Assembly: GCA_003567095.1 (NCBI GenBank)
Contig: PXAQ01000258.1
Span: 1 to 8,185, forward strand
Source of the DNA: Phycisphaerae bacterium
GTDB taxonomy: Bacteria > Planctomycetota > Phycisphaerae > Sedimentisphaerales > Anaerohalosphaeraceae
Length of the DNA: 8,185 bases
Direction: 5' to 3'
Shown: positions 4,838-8,185 of the stretch, piece after piece
Position numbering within the stretch: position 1 is the stretch's first letter
Layout of the letters: each line of letters opens with the position of its first letter
Program-made: the position numbers and the translations under genes
Notes under the pieces: model-generated
Told to the model about the DNA's origin: nothing
The model's input: the letters and a program-made list of their open reading frames with translations, nothing else
Databases searched by the model: none

Positions 4838-6832
4838 TCATTGAGTCAATTTCTCCAGCTCCGGAATAATCGCTCCGGTTTTGTCAAAACGCATCTTATA
4901 AAAAGGCACCTCGTTTATGAGCTGTTCAATTACATCAAGTTCCTTTTGCCACCATTGTGCCGTTACCGTAGATTTAATGAGTGTAGCCAGCAACATGCGC
5001 CAGATATTCTTGCGATCGGTATACCGGTCAATACAGTTTGTTTTGTCCTGTTCTAAAAAAATGATGCCCTTAAGTGAGGCACAAGATTGAGATACGTCCC
5101 TGGTATCACCGTGACTCCAGGTGCCATAAACTCGCCAGCCATCAGTCCATTTTCGTATGATATTGCGATCATCACAAAGGATTTCGGCCTGTATACCGCT
5201 ATTAGTGCGTGCGGTTTTTAGCAGTTCCATGGTGGTTGACTTCCCGGCATCGGAATGGCCAACAAAAACCAGGCCCTTCCCATTGACGATAGCTGCCGCA
5301 GAGTGCAATATTATCGCACTACGGTTAGCTAAAAGAGGGATGAGCCAGATTTGATCAGTAGGAAAAAGGGAAAGAGAGTGCCACTCATATTTGATTATGT
5401 TATCCCGTACTCTTTTGGTGTTATATATAATGCCACGGGTATAGTCATCATTGAACACTGCTAACCGGCTTACTTTATCTTTTTTACCTTTATTAATAAC
5501 AACTTGGTAAATCCAAGCCTTATCTTTGTATGATATTATCCAGGGTGGTTTGCGATAAATCTCTTTGCCAAGATCTATATCTTTAATTTCGGGCAACTCA
5601 AAATGGTGGCACAAAGTAACAATGTCTTCCCCAGGACCATTTACAGCAAAAGCGTTCAATTCATCTTTGAATTTAATCTTTTCTAAATTAATTTCACTTT
5701 CAATGCTTACAGTAATGCCGGCAACCTGGAAATAGCGACGATGCTTTTCTTCCCACTGCTGTTTGAACTTGGAAACTTCATCTGCCATTTTGCAAAGGTA
5801 GGGTATTGGAGCTGAATAGCGCCCGGTTTCGAGATAAGCATAGACGGCACACCAGCGGCAATCGTCTCTTTTGACACATGAGCCACAGTGGCGACGCCAT
5901 TCTTCCCCACCCCGGACCTTGCCGGCACAGGATGGTATAAATGACTCCCAAGCTTCCTGAAATGAACCATTGCGTAAATCATAACGTAAGGCCGGATCTA
6001 CAACAAAAGCACACCAGGTCATCTGACCATAGGGATCGATGTGAAAATCCCGTCGTTCTTTAATGCAGCGGGCAAAAAGATATTCTTCGTCATGGCAAAT
6101 TTTAGCGCAGCATGTTTCATTTTTATGTTCTATTTGTGTTTTAGCCTTTGTTTTATTATTTGCCGGATTTGGTTTATCCACTACTACGACCTGTTCTGGT
6201 AAAAGACGTTGAGCTAAAATTTCCCGGTTGCGATCCAAAGAACCATCTTTGGATAAGTAGAGCCAGGGTGCTCCCACTCTCCATACAGGGCTTAAAGATT
6301 CCGCAAGGGCAAGCATCTGATCCCATTGATGCAAATTGGCCTGCATGGGTATAACTTGGACGATAAAGCCTGCACCGGCCTCTTTCAGATACGCAAAACC
6401 CTGCATCAACTTTTCAAACCCACCGGAATGGTTTGTAACAAAGTCATAAACATCGGCTGTCGCACCATAGAGAGCAATCAGTTTAGTCCCTTTACGCTTA
6501 AGCAACCGAGCAATATCCGGGGTAATCAGAGTACCGTTAGTATTCAGGGTATAACCGGTTGCCTTATCGGTGAGGTATTCAAATATTTCTTGAAAATCGT
6601 GGCGGAGAAGGGGTTCGCCACCAGATATTCTCCAATATTGACAACCCATGGCCCGGGCTTCGTCGACAATACCGCAAATCTTTTCGAAAGTTAGTTCGTC
6701 TTTCTGAACTGCTTCCCAGTCAGGAGTCCACAACCAGCAGTGCCGACAATTGTTGTTACAGCGATAGGTCAGATCAATATTGCCTTCCAGGGGTAAGCGG
6801 GGCATATTGTTAACTTTTATAATTCGTTGCAC
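4838..6832 (-). CDS. Radical SAM/SPASM enzyme fused to an HPr-kinase-like domain
   Basis: 664 residues from the GTG start. Residues 1-360 are a radical SAM/SPASM enzyme: C25, C29, C32 bind the SAM cluster, GGEP is at 71-74, a Lys/Asn-rich linker lies near 219-240, and SPASM cysteines are C256, C274, C316, C319, C325, C328 and C347. After a charged link (about 354-367), residues 370-664 look like an entire HPr-kinase/PEPCK-like protein: an N-terminal region with RKPPWII and TRGIIYN, His510 in LHSAA, Walker A GHSDAGKS (525-532) and the acidic pair D554-D555 in LCDDR. His, P-loop and DDR lie in the order and spacing of HPr kinase, so catalysis is plausible. In RiPP clusters such kinases are usually separate; in the paeninodin lasso cluster one phosphorylates the peptide's C-terminal serine. 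The join is a continuous frame without a visible frameshift. The likely job is to modify the peptide twice; target residues are inferred. Confidence 0.93.
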   Translation of the reverse strand: MQRIIKVNNMPRLPLEGNIDLTYRCNNNCRHCWLWTPDWEAVQKDELTFEKICGIVDEARAMGCQYWRISGGEPLLRHDFQEIFEYLTDKATGYTLNTNGTLITPDIARLLKRKGTKLIALYGATADVYDFVTNHSGGFEKLMQGFAYLKEAGAGFIVQVIPMQANLHQWDQMLALAESLSPVWRVGAPWLYLSKDGSLDRNREILAQRLLPEQVVVVDKPNPANNKTKAKTQIEHKNETCCAKICHDEEYLFARCIKERRDFHIDPYGQMTWCAFVVDPALRYDLRNGSFQEAWESFIPSCAGKVRGGEEWRRHCGSCVKRDDCRWCAVYAYLETGRYSAPIPYLCKMADEVSKFKQQWEEKHRRYFQVAGITVSIESEINLEKIKFKDELNAFAVNGPGEDIVTLCHHFELPEIKDIDLGKEIYRKPPWIISYKDKAWIYQVVINKGKKDKVSRLAVFNDDYTRGIIYNTKRVRDNIIKYEWHSLSLFPTDQIWLIPLLANRSAIILHSAAAIVNGKGLVFVGHSDAGKSTTMELLKTARTNSGIQAEILCDDRNIIRKWTDGWRVYGTWSHGDTRDVSQSCASLKGIIFLEQDKTNCIDRYTDRKNIWRMLLATLIKSTVTAQWWQKELDVIEQLINEVPFYKMRFDKTGAIIPELEKLTQ

Positions 6833-6838
6833 ATTTAA

Positions 6839-6844
6839 CCCTTC
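6839..6844 (-). promoter_or_regulatory. Ribosome binding site deciding the GTG start of the fusion gene
   Basis: GAAGGG lies 6 bases before the GTG at 6832-6830. The frame is open 7 codons further to a TTG at 6853, but that start lies only 7 bases after the previous stop and has no ribosome binding site, so GTG is preferred. An ATG at 6805 has only weak purine support. Confidence 0.65.
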
Positions 6845-6860
6845 TTTAATCAACTATAAA

Positions 6861-8087
6861 TTATTCGGTACTAGACTCTACCGGTTCCATGCTGTTTGCG
6901 AAAACTTCAAGCCTGGACTGCCAGACCTCAGGGGCAAGCTCCCAGGATTTTTCACCTTTTAAAAGCAAGCCCAAATAAGCGGCCTGGACGTGGGCAACCT
7001 GACACAAGTATTCAACCGGGGTATCAAGATTGCCGTGTTCCTCCCAAGATTTTGCTGGACATTGCTCACAGAAACCTTTCAAGAAACAGACTGCACAACG
7101 CTGAAGGTATGCGGGATTACCGGCGTGCATCAGGCGAACCTGCGGAAAAAATTCGTTCAGTGCGTACTCCATAGGCAGGAGATCTGTCTCAGGATTGAGT
7201 TGCCGATGTATAACTGGGTCAAGCGGGTAAACAGTATCCGGGTGACGTAACAACACACACATCTGCACATAACCATAGGCATCCACGCAGGCGCTAAGAC
7301 CGGCACAGCAATCAAACAATTTTACCCCGGGTGGATGCATGAATTTGCCGGCAAACTCGCGCCTGCTTTTAAGATATTTCTCAGGCTCTCTGGTCAACAT
7401 AGCGAGCATCTCATGCGGAGAGATTCGCAAACCCCTGATTATCCGATTCTTGCTCTCATCATCACGCCTGGCACGCAGGTCAAAATTCATGACATATGCT
7501 GGCTCGCGGTTCATATTTGGCAGATTTGCAGCAAAGGACTCAAATTCGGGCCGCTCATAACTGTTTTGCGGCAACAGGCTTTGCTTGACGACGAAAGGAA
7601 TTTTATACTCTCGTAATAGCGTAACCCCCTGCCAGAATTGATTAAAAGCGCCATTTACAGCTGCCACCGCATCGTAAGAAGAGGCATGCATCCCATATAC
7701 ACTGACTACGATAGGTTTACCAGGAGGTATATGGGCAAAAAACTGCGCCAGTTCAGGGGTGATCAAGCGCGCATTCGTAAATATTTCCACCTTTAACCCC
7801 AAATGTCGCGCAAAAAGATAGAGATCAACAAAATCTTCACGTAAAAGCGGTTCACCACCGGTAAAACGCACCGTCAGACAACCTAAATCCACAGCTTGTT
7901 TCAAAACGGACTGAACAAATTCGGTATCCATTTCTTGCTCTATTAAGCGCCAATCATCTTCAGGCTGGTTGATATAGCAATGTATACAACGGCTGTTGCA
8001 TCTTTCAGTGAGTTCAATATTGAGCCTGCTTAAGCCTGTGACCAGCGGCTTAACCGGTTGTTTAATATGACTAATGTATTCGCTCAT
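6861..8087 (-). CDS. Radical SAM/SPASM peptide-modifying enzyme (first of three)
   Basis: 408 residues from the ATG at 8087. The radical SAM motif is C30, C34, C37, with GGEP at 77-80. The SPASM region shows C260/C261 and C267, C277 after DAYGYVQM, then C331, C334, C340, C343 and C362, enough for two auxiliary clusters. Only 29 residues precede the first cysteine, so no recognition domain is attached. Beyond C362 it has a tail of about 45 residues, mostly helical in character and acidic at the end, which the third enzyme (1489-2622) lacks. Its middle segment (NRIIRGLRISPHEM) corresponds to the RNxEIxAxRLxPEQ stretch of the other two, pointing to common descent with more divergence. It is the first gene of the block visible here, 28 bases before the fusion gene. 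The reaction is unknown; peptide crosslinking or epimerisation is typical of the family. Confidence 0.94.
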   Translation of the reverse strand: MSEYISHIKQPVKPLVTGLSRLNIELTERCNSRCIHCYINQPEDDWRLIEQEMDTEFVQSVLKQAVDLGCLTVRFTGGEPLLREDFVDLYLFARHLGLKVEIFTNARLITPELAQFFAHIPPGKPIVVSVYGMHASSYDAVAAVNGAFNQFWQGVTLLREYKIPFVVKQSLLPQNSYERPEFESFAANLPNMNREPAYVMNFDLRARRDDESKNRIIRGLRISPHEMLAMLTREPEKYLKSRREFAGKFMHPPGVKLFDCCAGLSACVDAYGYVQMCVLLRHPDTVYPLDPVIHRQLNPETDLLPMEYALNEFFPQVRLMHAGNPAYLQRCAVCFLKGFCEQCPAKSWEEHGNLDTPVEYLCQVAHVQAAYLGLLLKGEKSWELAPEVWQSRLEVFANSMEPVESSTE

Positions 8088-8185
8088 TCGATTAACCTCA
8101 CATATCCCGAAATAACAGTCATGATTTTTTAAAATGCATGACAAAGCAGGTCATCTTGGCAACCGGCTGTTCTAAAAATATCAAA
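8088..8185 (-). other. Region upstream of the first radical SAM gene
   Basis: The frame of the first radical SAM gene stays open to a TTG at 8144, but GAGG at 8096-8099 lies 8 bases before the ATG at 8087 and supports that start. GTCATG (8118-8123) and CATGAC (8137-8142) form a 6-bp inverted repeat around an AT-rich 13-base spacer with TTTTAAAA. I see no convincing -35/-10 pair here, and whether a further operon gene lies beyond the edge is unknown. Confidence 0.5.

Noticed and set aside
5707..7616. Plus- and minus-strand short frames inside the two right-hand radical SAM genes
   Set aside because: They are other-frame readings of well-supported genes with conserved cysteine motifs.
1..8185. 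CRISPR arrays, tRNA or rRNA genes, insertion sequences
   Set aside because: No regularly spaced repeats, no tRNA/rRNA-like stretch and no transposase frame or terminal repeats were seen on reading the window.

Overview
The window appears to be bacterial DNA from an anaerobic, Gram-positive-type lineage (Clostridia, possibly Peptococcaceae/Moorella-like). This rests on several radical SAM enzymes, strong purine-rich Shine-Dalgarno sites, TTG/GTG starts and mixed base composition; the taxon is an inference. All eight genes supported here lie on the minus strand and read right to left as one tightly packed block. No stretch longer than 300 bases lacks a gene.

Layout in transcription order (high to low coordinates): (1) a radical SAM/SPASM enzyme (8087-6861); (2) a second radical SAM/SPASM enzyme fused in frame to a complete HPr-kinase-like domain (6832-4838); (3) a 188-base AT-rich gap holding an extended -10 element inside an 11-bp inverted repeat; (4) a 67-residue four-cysteine peptide, the likely precursor (4649-4446); (5) a PqqD-like peptide-binding chaperone (4383-4102); (6) a Ser/His-type S24/S26 signal-peptidase-like protease (4073-3477); (7) a class I SAM-dependent methyltransferase (3423-2632); (8) a third radical SAM/SPASM enzyme (2622-1489); (9) an ABC exporter with fused membrane and ATPase domains, cut by the left window edge (1499 to beyond 1).

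The set reads as a biosynthetic cluster for a ribosomally made, post-translationally modified peptide (RiPP). In the inferred model the precursor is recognised through the separate PqqD-like protein, since none of the radical SAM enzymes has room for an N-terminal recognition domain. It would then be altered by up to three radical SAM/SPASM enzymes, possibly phosphorylated by the fused kinase domain and methylated, cut by the S26-like protease, and exported by the ABC transporter, which has no N-terminal peptidase domain of its own. I cannot place the cluster in a named RiPP class. The kinase-radical SAM fusion and the combination of three radical SAM enzymes around one short peptide are the most unusual points.
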